A DNA stretch of 64,000 bases from Rhizobium sp. Root1334 (lineage in GTDB: Bacteria > Pseudomonadota > Alphaproteobacteria > Rhizobiales > Rhizobiaceae). Shown here piece after piece: positions 37,187 through 45,627 of the stretch. Within the stretch, counting starts at the first letter, position 1. Each line of letters starts with the position of its first letter. Location of the stretch: assembly GCF_001426665.1 (NCBI RefSeq), contig NZ_LMEY01000012.1:248001-312000 (forward strand), given 5' to 3'. Below the pieces are notes generated by a model. It saw nothing but the letters and a program-made list of their open reading frames with translations. It ran no database searches and was not told where the DNA came from. Both the position numbers and the translations under genes were made by a program.

Positions 37187-37782
37187 GGCTTCACCCCCTT
37201 GTCGTCGTTCCGATCGTCATCCTCGCCACCGCCCGGCTGTGATGCCGTTCCGGCCTTGCCTCCTGCCGCATCTTTCTTGGCCTTCCGGGTCCTCTCCTCC
37301 TGGTCCGCTTTCCATGTCTGGAAGGCCCCGAGGACACCCTTGCTGACCTCATCATCCGATGCGCCCGATCGTGCGTAGGGCCTGAGCGCGGACCAGTCGG
37401 ATTCCCTGAATACGGCGTCGAGCCACGGACGGCATTCGATCGGAAGGCGGGCGTAGACTTCGGCCTTTGCCGTCCGGTGGGCTACCGGCCGACCCAGATC
37501 ACGCATGAGCAGCGGCCATGACGGGGCATGCTTGTACGATCGAGGAGACGGCTCCGCCTGCAGGTTCGGCTCCCGGATCGGCTCAGGTCGGGGAGGTTCG
37601 GGAAGCGGAAGCGCGTCCGAAGGCGCAGGGAACAGATTGATCATGAGCGAGGTCAGCGCGAGCAACTGCATCCCGATCGACAGGGCCGGGTCGATCCGCT
37701 TCCGCCGATGAATTTTCCTCGACATGAGTTCGGCGCGCAGCTTGTCAGCGCAGTTGCGCCGCTTCTCCTGTTTCTCCGTCAT
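37183..37782 (-). CDS. Membrane-anchored proline-rich protein of the mob operon
   Basis: A 199-aa protein: basic N-terminus (MTEKQEKRRNCADKLRAELM), one membrane helix (IGMQLLALTSLMINLF), a Pro/Glu-rich linker (LPLPEPPRPEPIREPNLQAE), a small domain (IECRPWLDAVFRESDWSALR) and a charged disordered tail. It follows the relaxase by 24 bp and overlaps the next gene. Membrane proteins next to relaxases can dock the relaxosome to a helper secretion system; here that is a guess. Confidence 0.6.
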   Translation of the reverse strand: MTEKQEKRRNCADKLRAELMSRKIHRRKRIDPALSIGMQLLALTSLMINLFPAPSDALPLPEPPRPEPIREPNLQAEPSPRSYKHAPSWPLLMRDLGRPVAHRTAKAEVYARLPIECRPWLDAVFRESDWSALRPYARSGASDDEVSKGVLGAFQTWKADQEERTRKAKKDAAGGKAGTASQPGGGEDDDRNDDKGVKP

Positions 37783-37806
37783 GACATCCTCCGAAGGTAA
37801 CCAGCT

Positions 37807-39099
37807 TCAAGGGTGTCGCCGCGTCAGGACCGGCGCAACGTCTGCGGGCTCGTACCGCGCCAAGCGCGCCCTGAGCTCGTCGCGCTGCGCGCCGAGTTCG
37901 GCAGCCGAGGCCGAGAGAGCCGACGCCCGTTTTTCCACCTTCACCCGTCGATCGGACTCGGCAACCGCCCGCGCTGCTGCTGCTGCCTCCGCCTGCTGCC
38001 ACCGCTCGACAGTCGGGCGCAGCTCTTCCCGGATACGATCGGCGATCGTCGATCGCTTGAGGCCGTCCCAGACCCCACGAAGGAATCCACCGACTCCCCG
38101 AACCCGGGCGGCCTCTGCCCGAACCTTCTCCATCATGGTTCGCGCTTGGCGCTGATCCCGCAAGGCTGCATTCTGCGCCTTCAGCGCAGCAGCAGCACGA
38201 GCCTCCGCCTCCGATCGGAGACGATCCACTTCAGCTTTCGCCGCCTTGGCGGCGGCGATTGCCGCTTCAGCGGCATCGGCCTTCCGCGCCGCGTCGGCGC
38301 GGATCGAGGCCGCTTTCTCACCTACCTGCCGGGCGAAGATGCTAGCCTTCGCCTTCAGCGCGTCTGCCTCCTCCTGTGCGGCCTTCAACGCCTGCGCCTG
38401 GTGCCGCTCCTGGTGCCATTCTCCACGCGAGAGACGGCGCTGGGCAGGGCCTAGTCGGGTCAGACCCGCAGGCATGCCCACAGCCCGGAAATAGCCGTCC
38501 TGCCACTCCCGCATCGCATTCTTGTAGGCGCGATCGGAACGGCGACGCATGGCCTTATCGTCTTCACCTTCGGCGGGACCGGCCGCCAGCACGTCCGACT
38601 TCGCGACCTGCCCCGGATGACTGCGAGACGCCCGCATTTCAGGATCACCCGGAAGGCCGTAGATGTGCAGGTGCCATTGCCGTTCGTCAGTGTGCCGGAT
38701 GACCGCCCGGAGATCGTCGCCGAGCTCCCGTCGAGCCCACTCGACGTTAAGAGCCTCCCACCGCTCGACCTCCTGCCGCTTCGCAGGGTCCGCCTCGACC
38801 TCCTCCACCGTGTAGGGGTGCGAGACGACGATCGTGCGGAGTGTGTGCTGTTCCTTGCCCACGGATCGCGTTTTACCTCCCGCGATCGTCTTCCGGGCAA
38901 CGCCCACCCGGACATCGTGCTCGCGCTCCAGGTCCTCGATCGAACAGCCCCAGACGATCGCCGGAGGCTGGGGCGACAACACATGCAACGAGGCCACAGG
39001 ATCGCGGCGAGCCTCGGCGAGGACGAAGGACACCGTCCGGCCTCCCTTGTCGCCCTTCCGACTGAAATTCTGCATGTGTGCGAACTGAAACCCGGCCAT
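37807..39099 (-). CDS. MobV/Pre-like mobilization relaxase
   Basis: A 430-aa protein whose N-terminal domain has the relaxase metal motif His136-x-Asp138-Glu139-x3-His143-x-His145-x4-Pro150 (RHTDERQWHLHIYGLP), typical of Pre/Mob (MobV) enzymes that nick at oriT. The following ~200 residues are a long Ala-rich coiled coil (residues about 210-330), then a basic C-terminal part. ATG 39099 has a strong GGGAGGAT site. A hairpin likely to be oriT lies 55 bp upstream. The classical N-terminal HNxR motif is not obvious, so it may be a divergent branch. Confidence 0.75.
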   Translation of the reverse strand: MAGFQFAHMQNFSRKGDKGGRTVSFVLAEARRDPVASLHVLSPQPPAIVWGCSIEDLEREHDVRVGVARKTIAGGKTRSVGKEQHTLRTIVVSHPYTVEEVEADPAKRQEVERWEALNVEWARRELGDDLRAVIRHTDERQWHLHIYGLPGDPEMRASRSHPGQVAKSDVLAAGPAEGEDDKAMRRRSDRAYKNAMREWQDGYFRAVGMPAGLTRLGPAQRRLSRGEWHQERHQAQALKAAQEEADALKAKASIFARQVGEKAASIRADAARKADAAEAAIAAAKAAKAEVDRLRSEAEARAAAALKAQNAALRDQRQARTMMEKVRAEAARVRGVGGFLRGVWDGLKRSTIADRIREELRPTVERWQQAEAAAAARAVAESDRRVKVEKRASALSASAAELGAQRDELRARLARYEPADVAPVLTRRHP

Positions 39100-39408
39100 C
39101 TGAAATCCTCCCTGTCTCAGGAGAATCTTGCCCACCGGCGACGAAGGAATCCATGTCATTAGAGACCGACTAATGACAGCAAGCTGTCGTCGGCCCTTCC
39201 GGGGGACCCTGCCGGGGGCTTGTCGTCGCCTCCGGGCGAGGAGGCAGTCGGAGACTGACGCTCGGTGACTTAGCCGCTGGCCGCGCTTTGTCCATCGCGG
39301 TACGTCAAGGACACTTTGCCGCGCGGCGAGTGGTGTAGTTTTGGTATGGCCGTGACGGGCGGCTACCTTTTTATCTATACACCTATTTTCACCGTCAAAA
39401 AGTTGCAC
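39100..39408. other. Putative oriT region
   Basis: A 309-bp non-coding gap between rep and relaxase genes with the inverted repeat at 39154-39178 and two CCGGGGG blocks followed by GTCGTCG. Its place directly before the relaxase is the usual one for oriT. Confidence 0.55.
39154..39178. repeat. oriT-like inverted repeat
   Basis: TGTCATTAG and CTAATGACA form a perfect 9-bp hairpin with a 7-nt loop. Confidence 0.6.
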
Positions 39409-40836
39409 TCACTGAGATTGCACAACTTCACTCCATCGAGCCATCGCCGTGCGGATGGAAACACCCGCAGCAGCGGCGAGCGCCGACCGCGTCACGGTCG
39501 CCCCAGATGCAACAAGCCCTTGGTGGGCTTCTCGCAGCCGCTGGAGCGTGTTCGCGCCCTTGGCCTTGCCCGAATGCCGTCCGCCCGCTGCCTGTCGCTC
39601 AGCGACCGTGTTCAGGCCGTCCACGACATCGAGTAGCTTGCCACGGTTCACGGCCTTGCCTTCGAGTTTCAACGGGTCGAAGTGCGCGACCAGATAGTCG
39701 GCGACTTTCGCCGTGACATAGCTGACGGTCCTGTCCTCAAGACCGCTCTTGTCGGCATAGTCTGCAAGCGCCTCATGAAGATGATCGGCCAGCGCGGCGC
39801 GGCTGCCGCGCATCCGGGCATCCGCTCCGAAATGCCATTCGGCCAAGAGCCGTTGGCCTTCCGTGCGCAGCGCGTCGAAGATCGCGTTCGATGCCGTCAG
39901 GCCGAGCCCAGACTGCGCCGCCGCGGCCCTCCGAACGAGAACCGCCCGCCCGACGCTGGTATCCACGTAATCGGTGTATTCCGACAATGTCGGCCAGATG
40001 TCGTCGTTCGGTGTCATCGTGTGCCAGAACGGCGATGTCGGGCATTTCATGCGCCCCGTCATTGTCGGTGCAACAGGATCGGCGCCGAGATCGAGAAGCG
40101 CGGCCGCAAGTCCACGGGCAACCGCATCGAACAACTGGATTGGCTTCTGCCGGCACCGCTTATCATCGCTCCGCCAGACCGCCGACCCCGGGGGAAGCAG
40201 CCACACGAAATGAGGGCGGGAATAGCGACCATCTTTCAGCAGGTCGCCGACAATGATGTGTGGCAGGCACGGAACCCGACCATCGCGCACCTGTTCCGTC
40301 AAAGCGGCCAGGCAAGCGGCAGGGGTCAGGAATACGCCGTCGCAGTCCACGCGCAACGCCGCCATAAACTCCCGGTTCAGTTCGATGTACGGATAGTCGA
40401 GCGTCAGAATCTTCTGCGGACACTGGTTTTCAAGGTGCGCCTTGTCCCACGATGCCCGCGCCCGGCTCCCCTTCGGCACGAGGGACACGAAATATTTGAG
40501 GACCGTGTTGTCTTCCGATCGCAGGCCCATTTCCCAAACACCACTACGCCACCGGCCGCCGATATGGCGCTCGCCAGACTGAATATAACCGCGCCTCAGC
40601 CGTCGCCGTACAAGTTCGCGCTGTTCTGCCGCCTGGCGTGCGAAGGTCGCAGTGTCGTAGTCCGGAGTGCGTTCGGCGCGCTGGTCGCGCTGCTCCGCTT
40701 TTCGGATCCGCTCCCGGCTGGCGTGCCGCTGTGCTTCGGCATAGCGATCCTCGAAACCGTCAAGCCAAATTTGTTGACGCGGTAGAGTGTGAGAAGCTGA
40801 TGTCAGGGCTGGTTGATATGCCAGCCCCCGGCTCAC
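39409..40836 (-). CDS. Primase/replication-initiator-like protein of the IME
   Basis: A 475-aa protein. The central part (YIELNREFMAALRVDCDGVF, HIIVGDLLKDGRYSRPHFVW, DAVARGLAAALLDLGADPVA, GRMKCPTSPFWHTMTPND) resembles the AEP-type replicase domain of ColE2-like Rep proteins. The C-terminus (GATVTRSALAAAAGVSIRTA) is a helix-turn-helix. A Lys/Arg-rich coiled start precedes it. I use GTG 40836 with AGGG upstream; the true start could be further in. An autonomously replicating circular stage would fit the ParA next door. Confidence 0.65.
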   Translation of the reverse strand: MSRGLAYQPALTSASHTLPRQQIWLDGFEDRYAEAQRHASRERIRKAEQRDQRAERTPDYDTATFARQAAEQRELVRRRLRRGYIQSGERHIGGRWRSGVWEMGLRSEDNTVLKYFVSLVPKGSRARASWDKAHLENQCPQKILTLDYPYIELNREFMAALRVDCDGVFLTPAACLAALTEQVRDGRVPCLPHIIVGDLLKDGRYSRPHFVWLLPPGSAVWRSDDKRCRQKPIQLFDAVARGLAAALLDLGADPVAPTMTGRMKCPTSPFWHTMTPNDDIWPTLSEYTDYVDTSVGRAVLVRRAAAAQSGLGLTASNAIFDALRTEGQRLLAEWHFGADARMRGSRAALADHLHEALADYADKSGLEDRTVSYVTAKVADYLVAHFDPLKLEGKAVNRGKLLDVVDGLNTVAERQAAGGRHSGKAKGANTLQRLREAHQGLVASGATVTRSALAAAAGVSIRTAMARWSEVVQSQ

Positions 40837-40897
40837 GGACCCTTCGACGGGGTCTTTACATCAATGTCGCCGCAGGCAATCATGTGAATACATTCCT

Positions 40898-40938
40898 AAA
40901 ACGCCGCCGAGGGTACCAGCCCAATGACGCGGCGTTTT
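40898..40938. terminator. Hairpin with T-run in the rep/parA divergent gap
   Basis: AAAACGCCGC and GCGGCGTTTT pair around a 21-nt loop and a T-run follows on the plus strand. A second hairpin (GGCTGG/CCAGCC, about 40807-40828) overlaps the rep start. Together they could end a short plus-strand transcript antisense to the rep leader. Confidence 0.5.
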
Positions 40939-41118
40939 TTAATGGTCATCTGACGGCGAGCACGCGTCAAGGCGCCGAAAAGCGACGCTGCCGAAATTGG
41001 AAATTCTGCCGCTGCCCGCTCTAGCGCCCCCAGTCGTCAGACGCTATCAAGCCTGTATTATGAGTAAACGTCCGATGTGTGCGATATTGCACTATCGAAT
41101 CGCACTAGGGGAATTCGC

Positions 41119-42177
41119 ATGGCTGTATATGCGCTTTGGAACAATAAAGGCGGAGTTGGTAAGAGCTATCTCACTTTCCAAGTTGCGTGCGAATACGCTC
41201 GCACACACCCACAGCAAAAGGTTCTGGTTGTCGATCTTTGCCCGCAGGCGAACTCGTCGAGCATGATCCTTGGCGGAATGGAACGAGGCGAAGCGGTGAT
41301 CGAACAGCTATCGGGCATCAGACCTTCCAAGACCATTTCCGGCTACGTTGCTGATCGTATCGTCAGCCCATATTTGAACCCAGGATCAGGTGCGAACTAT
41401 CTCACGCATGTGCGTGGATTCAACCATAATGTTCCCGACAACCTGTATATCATCTGCGGCGACGAAGAACTGGAAATGCAGGCTAGTCAGGTTCAGCTTG
41501 CCTGCACGGCCGGTCCCTCTGACGCATGGCGGATTGTTCACACATGGATCCGAGACCTGATCGAGGATGTCAAACATTCCTGGAATCAGGAATCCATAAC
41601 TGTGTTCCTCGACTGCAATCCCAGTTTCTCCATTTATACGGAGCTGGCAATGAGCGCATCAGACAGACTGATCATTCCGTTTTCGGCCGATGGCTCTTCG
41701 AAGAGAGCGGTTCGGTCTGTTCTGTCTTTGGTGTTCGGCATCCTAAGAAAACCGGGCCAAATCCAATCTCAGTTCTTTACCAATTCAGTGCGCTACAGCA
41801 TGACGCGTCCTCAGATTTACGCGTATGTCGGAAACAGGCTTACTCAAATGAACAGCAGTTCTGCCAGTGCCTTCCGAAACGTCGTAGTCGAAATATTTAG
41901 CGAGGTGTTCCGGGCTTGGCAGGCGAATCCCTCCTTGTTCTGCGTGCATCCGACTGGCGACCCGGCGCCAACGTCGAGACAAGGGTTTCGTCGGATGTTC
42001 GAAGAGCAGATTAATGACGCCAACACCGCATCCGTGGTATCCGGTGCGATGGGCATCCCGATGTGTAATCTAACTGCAGGCAAAAAAACCTTTGCCGGAC
42101 GCACCGTGCAGGTCAATCAATCGCAGTTGGACAGGCAGCAGCCGAACATTCAGGACTTTGTAGCCAAGATCGAATGA
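41119..42177 (+). CDS. ParA-family ATPase
   Basis: A 352-aa partition-type ATPase with the deviant Walker A KGGVGKSYLT (residues 10-19), switch region VLVVDLCPQANSS and Walker B-like ITVFLDCNPSFSIYTELAMS. It is longer than simple ParA (about 210-260 aa). AGGGGAATTCGC precedes the ATG. No ParB gene is next to it. It probably stabilises the excised circular form of the IME. Confidence 0.85.
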   Translation: MAVYALWNNKGGVGKSYLTFQVACEYARTHPQQKVLVVDLCPQANSSSMILGGMERGEAVIEQLSGIRPSKTISGYVADRIVSPYLNPGSGANYLTHVRGFNHNVPDNLYIICGDEELEMQASQVQLACTAGPSDAWRIVHTWIRDLIEDVKHSWNQESITVFLDCNPSFSIYTELAMSASDRLIIPFSADGSSKRAVRSVLSLVFGILRKPGQIQSQFFTNSVRYSMTRPQIYAYVGNRLTQMNSSSASAFRNVVVEIFSEVFRAWQANPSLFCVHPTGDPAPTSRQGFRRMFEEQINDANTASVVSGAMGIPMCNLTAGKKTFAGRTVQVNQSQLDRQQPNIQDFVAKIE

Positions 42178-42197
42178 CCCAGCGTCTTCAGTGAAGA

Positions 42198-43307
42198 TCA
42201 AGCTTCTGCCGTGGGTTCTCCGATAGCCGGCGCGACCGCCTTCACACCGAACAGACGCGTGCGCTGCTCCTCCTTCGTCGGGTTCAGGTACCGCATGAGT
42301 ACGGCCACGGTCTTGTGGCCGGACTGCCTCATCAGAGTTTTCAGGTCGGCTCCGGTCGCAGCCATACGGCTCAAGGCCTCGTGGCGCAGGTCGTGGATTC
42401 GAAGATCGGGGCAACCTGCTGCTTCCCGGATTTTCTGCCATTCATGCTCCGCAGAATTCTTCGTCATCTTGAAGACGGTCGCGTCGTCGGGCTCGCCTTC
42501 GGCTTGCTGAAGCAGCAAACGATAGGCGCGCTCTGAGAGCGCGACGTATCGATGCTCGTTTCCCTTCACTTCCTTCTCGGGGATGACGATGAAGCCGTAT
42601 TCTCTCCGCACCCAGCCCGCGAGGATGCTTCGAACCTCTCCTGCGCGCATCCCGGTGTCCACCAGAACGGGGAACAGGGCCTGCCATTGCCGATTCTGCC
42701 ACGTCTCTCCAGTCAATACCGACCATATCCGTTCTTCCTCTCCCGGACGAAGTCGCCTATCCCTACCTGCACTAGGTTGGGGGATGCCACGCCGTCGCTT
42801 CCGGAGCGAGGCAATGGGGTTGGAAGTCGGGATGGACTTCTCATGGATCAGCCACTCGTAGACCGCGCTGACGGTGTTCAGGTTGTTCCGGATCGTAGAC
42901 GCGGCCTTCCCATCCTCCTTGCGGGCGTCGCGATAGGTCACGAAATTGTCCACTGACAACTCGCGCAAGGTCTTGGAAGCGAAGTCTTCCCGCGCCAGCA
43001 TGTTCAGCATGGCCACCTCTTGATCGGCACCCTTCTTCTCGGGAGTGATCTTGTCACGGTAATCATCGAGAGCATCCTTGAAGGGGCGATCGAGGTAGCC
43101 CTTCGAACTGCCGGGCTTCGGGTCCAGCCGGGGGTCTTTCCATTTGCCAAGACGCATGGCAGACTCGGTTGCGTCGATCCACAATTGGGCGTCGCGCTTG
43201 CTCTTGAACGTGTTCGATATCGACCGGGACTTGCAAGGCCCCGTGAAGCTGTCCGGAAGCCGTGCCGTGACCGTCCATTTCCCCGCTCGCTTCGTGATGC
43301 TCGCCAT
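42198..43307 (-). CDS. Tyrosine-recombinase integrase of the IME
   Basis: A 369-aa phage-type integrase with all catalytic residues: Arg221 (DTGMRAGEV), Lys248 (KEVKGNEHR), His305-x-x-Arg308 (RIHDLRHEA), His331 (SGHKT) and Tyr340 (LMRYLN). The N-terminal part has an arm-binding domain (GKWTVTARLPD) and a core-binding SAM-like domain (ASTIRNNLNTVSAVYEWLIH). It lies 83 bp from attR and is convergent with parA. Intact, so excision is plausible. Confidence 0.94.
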   Translation of the reverse strand: MASITKRAGKWTVTARLPDSFTGPCKSRSISNTFKSKRDAQLWIDATESAMRLGKWKDPRLDPKPGSSKGYLDRPFKDALDDYRDKITPEKKGADQEVAMLNMLAREDFASKTLRELSVDNFVTYRDARKEDGKAASTIRNNLNTVSAVYEWLIHEKSIPTSNPIASLRKRRRGIPQPSAGRDRRLRPGEEERIWSVLTGETWQNRQWQALFPVLVDTGMRAGEVRSILAGWVRREYGFIVIPEKEVKGNEHRYVALSERAYRLLLQQAEGEPDDATVFKMTKNSAEHEWQKIREAAGCPDLRIHDLRHEALSRMAATGADLKTLMRQSGHKTVAVLMRYLNPTKEEQRTRLFGVKAVAPAIGEPTAEA

Positions 43308-43390
43308 GCCGCTTTATTCCTGCTTTCTGCAACAATGCTGCAACATATCGCAGAAAACACGAAAAAACGCAAGTTAATCAGGTAAATTCT

Positions 43391-43454
43391 ACCGGTCTTG
43401 AAAACCGGCGTGCGGGAGACCGTACCGTGGGTTCGAATCCCACCTCTTCCGCCA
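43391..43454. repeat. attR of the IME
   Basis: A 64-nt partial copy of tRNA-Ser starting in the anticodon stem; it lacks the 5' half, so it is not a second tRNA gene. One mismatch to attL. Confidence 0.95.
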
Positions 43455-43505
43455 AAAAAAACGGCCCAAATTCAGAAAAATAATCAAGAAAAATCAACAG
43501 TTTAT

Positions 43506-43525
43506 GGAAGAGCAGGGATTCGAAC
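43506..43525 (-). repeat. Inverted tRNA-Ser 3'-end remnant
   Basis: On the minus strand the sequence matches the T-loop/acceptor part of tRNA-Ser (GTTCGAATCCC, then CTCTTCC) at 18 of 20 positions. It lies 52 bp beyond attR. Confidence 0.5.
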
Positions 43526-43718
43526 GGATCTTAGAAATCTAATGTCCCGATTTTCTTTGAAACTTGCCAGAGAACATATACTGTCGCAGATAATAACGTG
43601 AGACGGGTTCTGCTACCGAGGGCACGCCCACAAACAGGATATCTTTGATTTTCATCAAGCTAAACGTTGTGTCGCTCGTTTTAAAGCACATCTTATTTGA
43701 AGTTATGGAGGAATTTAA

Positions 43719-44552
43719 ATGCCCACGAACCTCATTATCACGATGCTCTTGAACGATTTGCCTGAAAATACGCCGTTGGGAACCGAGATTGCCACCATCT
43801 CCCCTGAAGGGTTGGGAGTCTCGATTACTTCAGCGGCGATCTCGTCATATGAGCGTGTCAATTATGGCGGCATGCTTGAAACGGAAAATTATCCATCCGA
43901 CTTATTCGAGATCATTGGGGCGAAGATCGTCCTAAAATCCGCACTCGACTACGAGAAATATCCTGACAGCTTCCACGCTTATAAGGCTAATTTTACCGTA
44001 GACGCTACTTTCTCCGATGGCACAACCGGGAGAGCAATCGCAGGGCTTCAAGTTACGGACGTTATTGAGGAAGTCCGTGGAACTGGTCAAGCTGACAAAA
44101 TCTTTGGCACCAATAGCATGGACTATATCATCACCGGATCGGGTAATGACCAAATCCGTGGCTCTGCTGGCAATGATGTGCTGTACGGCGGTACCGGGGG
44201 CGATAAGCTATGGGGCGGTGAAGACGCTGATACCTTCCTCTACAAAGCCATTAACGAAAGCACGCTGAAAAACCCCGACATCATCTACGATTGGCAGCAT
44301 GTTGCCGGTGGTGGAACCCGTGATGTCATCGACCTACGTGCCATTGATGCTCGCTCCGACTATTCGGGTAACCAGCCTTTCAAATGGCTCGGTGCGAAAG
44401 ACTTCAGTGGCAAAAAGGGCCAGTTGAACTACAAATATGAAAAGGACGGCGACACTCACGTCTACGGCGATCTGAACGGCGATAAGAAAGCTGATTTTGA
44501 GATAATTCTGGACGGCAAGATCAAGATGTATGCCGACGATTTCTTCCTCTGA
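43719..44552 (+). CDS. RTX (hemolysin-type Ca-binding repeat) protein, small
   Basis: A 277-aa protein. N-terminal half: a cadherin-like beta sandwich (LNDLPENTPLGTEIATISPE, FEIIGAKIVLKSALDYEKYP). Then about three nonapeptide repeats of the GGxGxDxxx type (GSGNDQIRG, GSAGNDVLYG, GTGGDKLWGG, GEDADTF), and a C-terminal segment with DLNGDKKADFEIIL and a hydrophobic end (MYADDFFL) typical of type I secretion signals. TGGAGGA precedes the ATG. No type I transporter gene is nearby, so it would use one encoded elsewhere. Confidence 0.88.
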   Translation: MPTNLIITMLLNDLPENTPLGTEIATISPEGLGVSITSAAISSYERVNYGGMLETENYPSDLFEIIGAKIVLKSALDYEKYPDSFHAYKANFTVDATFSDGTTGRAIAGLQVTDVIEEVRGTGQADKIFGTNSMDYIITGSGNDQIRGSAGNDVLYGGTGGDKLWGGEDADTFLYKAINESTLKNPDIIYDWQHVAGGGTRDVIDLRAIDARSDYSGNQPFKWLGAKDFSGKKGQLNYKYEKDGDTHVYGDLNGDKKADFEIILDGKIKMYADDFFL

Positions 44553-44614
44553 ACCCGGATAGCACGTCATTTCATCGAAAAGATGATTGGCGAAGTCGCT
44601 GAAATCAGAACGAC

Positions 44615-44640
44615 AAGCCGCCAACTGAGGCGGCTTTTTT
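44615..44640 (+). terminator. Rho-independent terminator of the RTX gene
   Basis: AAGCCGCC/GGCGGCTT stem, 6-nt loop, T-run. Confidence 0.9.
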
Positions 44641-44943
44641 GTGCCCACTGGCTGCTACATTCCTGATGCATCGATTGCTGCATTTACGCTGGACGACTAA
44701 TGCAAATTAAGCAACGAAAACAACGACGAAATTCACCCCATAGCTCTCACCTCTTCCGCCAGAACCTTTCCGCAACCTCGTTAAAAATTGCAGAAGTTTG
44801 CGTTGATGAGCGATTGTCGAAAACAATTACCGGTCGCTTTTTGGAGAGCAAGAAATCAGAAATAATTTCGAGCCAGACGCTCACGGCGGCAATGCGCCCA
44901 TGCAGTCATGCTGCGGTGCTCTGGAACCAAGCCCGACCTTCGA
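44641..44943. other. Non-coding segment with a third tRNA-Ser scrap
   Basis: No gene seen. Holds the 14-nt att-like copy at 44748-44761. Confidence 0.5.
44748..44761. repeat. Third copy of the tRNA-Ser 3' end
   Basis: CACCTCTTCCGCCA is identical to the last 14 nt of tRNA-Ser (35585-35598) and of attR. It could be the distal att site of a second, tandem insertion. Confidence 0.6.
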
Positions 44944-45627
44944 TCAACTCGCCAAATTAAGGAGCTTGCATTCGATCAACGTCGAAACGAGCGCGACCCT
45001 CTGCTCATCGCTGATTTCGCCTGGCAATTCGCGCACGAAAAAGCTGCCATTGTATGTAATGAACTCCAGAGCTGCACGGGCCGTCTGGTCAACAGCGAAC
45101 ACGGCTTCCCCCTCATTGCTCAAAAGTTCGACCATGTCGTCATCATCCTGCAGGTAGAAGGCGTGGCGGCGAGAATTGACGATGCGCCGATCCAGCGTGA
45201 CATTTTTCTCGTCGTACCACAGGTCAGGCAGCGGCTCGCCGAACAACTCTTCGTACCGCTGCGCGAACATAGCCAGCGTGGAGGGCGTCATTTTAGGCAA
45301 GCCTTCTACCGTCGGCGCGGTACTGGGCGCATGCTGAATGTACTTTCCGAAATTTGCGCGGCAGTATTCGATATACTGACGTGTGAATAGAATGAACTGG
45401 TGCCAGATCTGATCGATTCTCAGCGAATACATACCCCATGCGACTGCGGGGCTGGACGCTGTCAAAACGAGGTAGCGCTTTACCTCGCGAAAGAGGGCTT
45501 CAGCCTCTTCGCGGGAACGGACGACGTCGTCTTTCAGCAGTTTCTCGGAAAGATAGGGGGCCTCGAACGCCAAAGCTTCGGCATGAACGTCCGCAGCACC
45601 TGATGCATTCTGCACGGCCATGGTCAT
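44944..45627 (-). CDS. GRDP-like protein with C-terminal winged-helix-like domain
   Basis: A 227-aa soluble protein. The central helical part has AWGMYSLRIDQIWHQFILFT (Asp72, Trp75, His76) and YCRANFGKYIQHAP (His99), the pattern of the glycine-rich-domain-containing-protein-like (DUF1399) family. Residues about 165-225 (EAVFAVDQTARAALEFITYN, FFVRELPGEISDEQRVALVS, LIECKLL) have the rhythm of a small winged helix, loosely like RiPP recognition elements. ATG 45627 overlaps the stop of the Cys-rich gene (ATGA), a strong sign of coupling; an ATG at 45666 is the alternative. Function unknown; partner of the Cys-rich protein by context. Confidence 0.65.
   Translation of the reverse strand: MTMAVQNASGAADVHAEALAFEAPYLSEKLLKDDVVRSREEAEALFREVKRYLVLTASSPAVAWGMYSLRIDQIWHQFILFTRQYIEYCRANFGKYIQHAPSTAPTVEGLPKMTPSTLAMFAQRYEELFGEPLPDLWYDEKNVTLDRRIVNSRRHAFYLQDDDDMVELLSNEGEAVFAVDQTARAALEFITYNGSFFVRELPGEISDEQRVALVSTLIECKLLNLAS

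Larger units (their letters stand above)
35535..43454. mobile_element. Integrative and mobilizable element (IME) in tRNA-Ser
   Basis: 64-bp direct repeats of the tRNA-Ser 3' part bound 7.9 kb with a coherent mobile gene set: tyrosine integrase at the right end, ParA-like ATPase, primase/Rep-like protein, oriT-like hairpin, MobV-like relaxase, two exported/membrane proteins, and two small genes. No type IV coupling or secretion genes are present, so transfer would need a helper element. The genes are intact, unlike those of the tRNA-Cys prophage, so it may still be mobile. Confidence 0.88.

Noticed and set aside
37183..39099. Restriction-modification or toxin-antitoxin module in the IME
   Set aside because: No methyltransferase, nuclease or typical toxin/antitoxin motifs are visible in these proteins.
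39682..40785. 367-codon plus-strand frame opposite the IME rep gene
   Set aside because: Composition of an antisense shadow (Arg/Gln/His-rich); the minus-strand frame has recognisable replicase motifs and a helix-turn-helix.
43391..43454. Second tRNA-Ser gene
   Set aside because: Lacks the 5' acceptor strand and D-arm; it is the attR copy.
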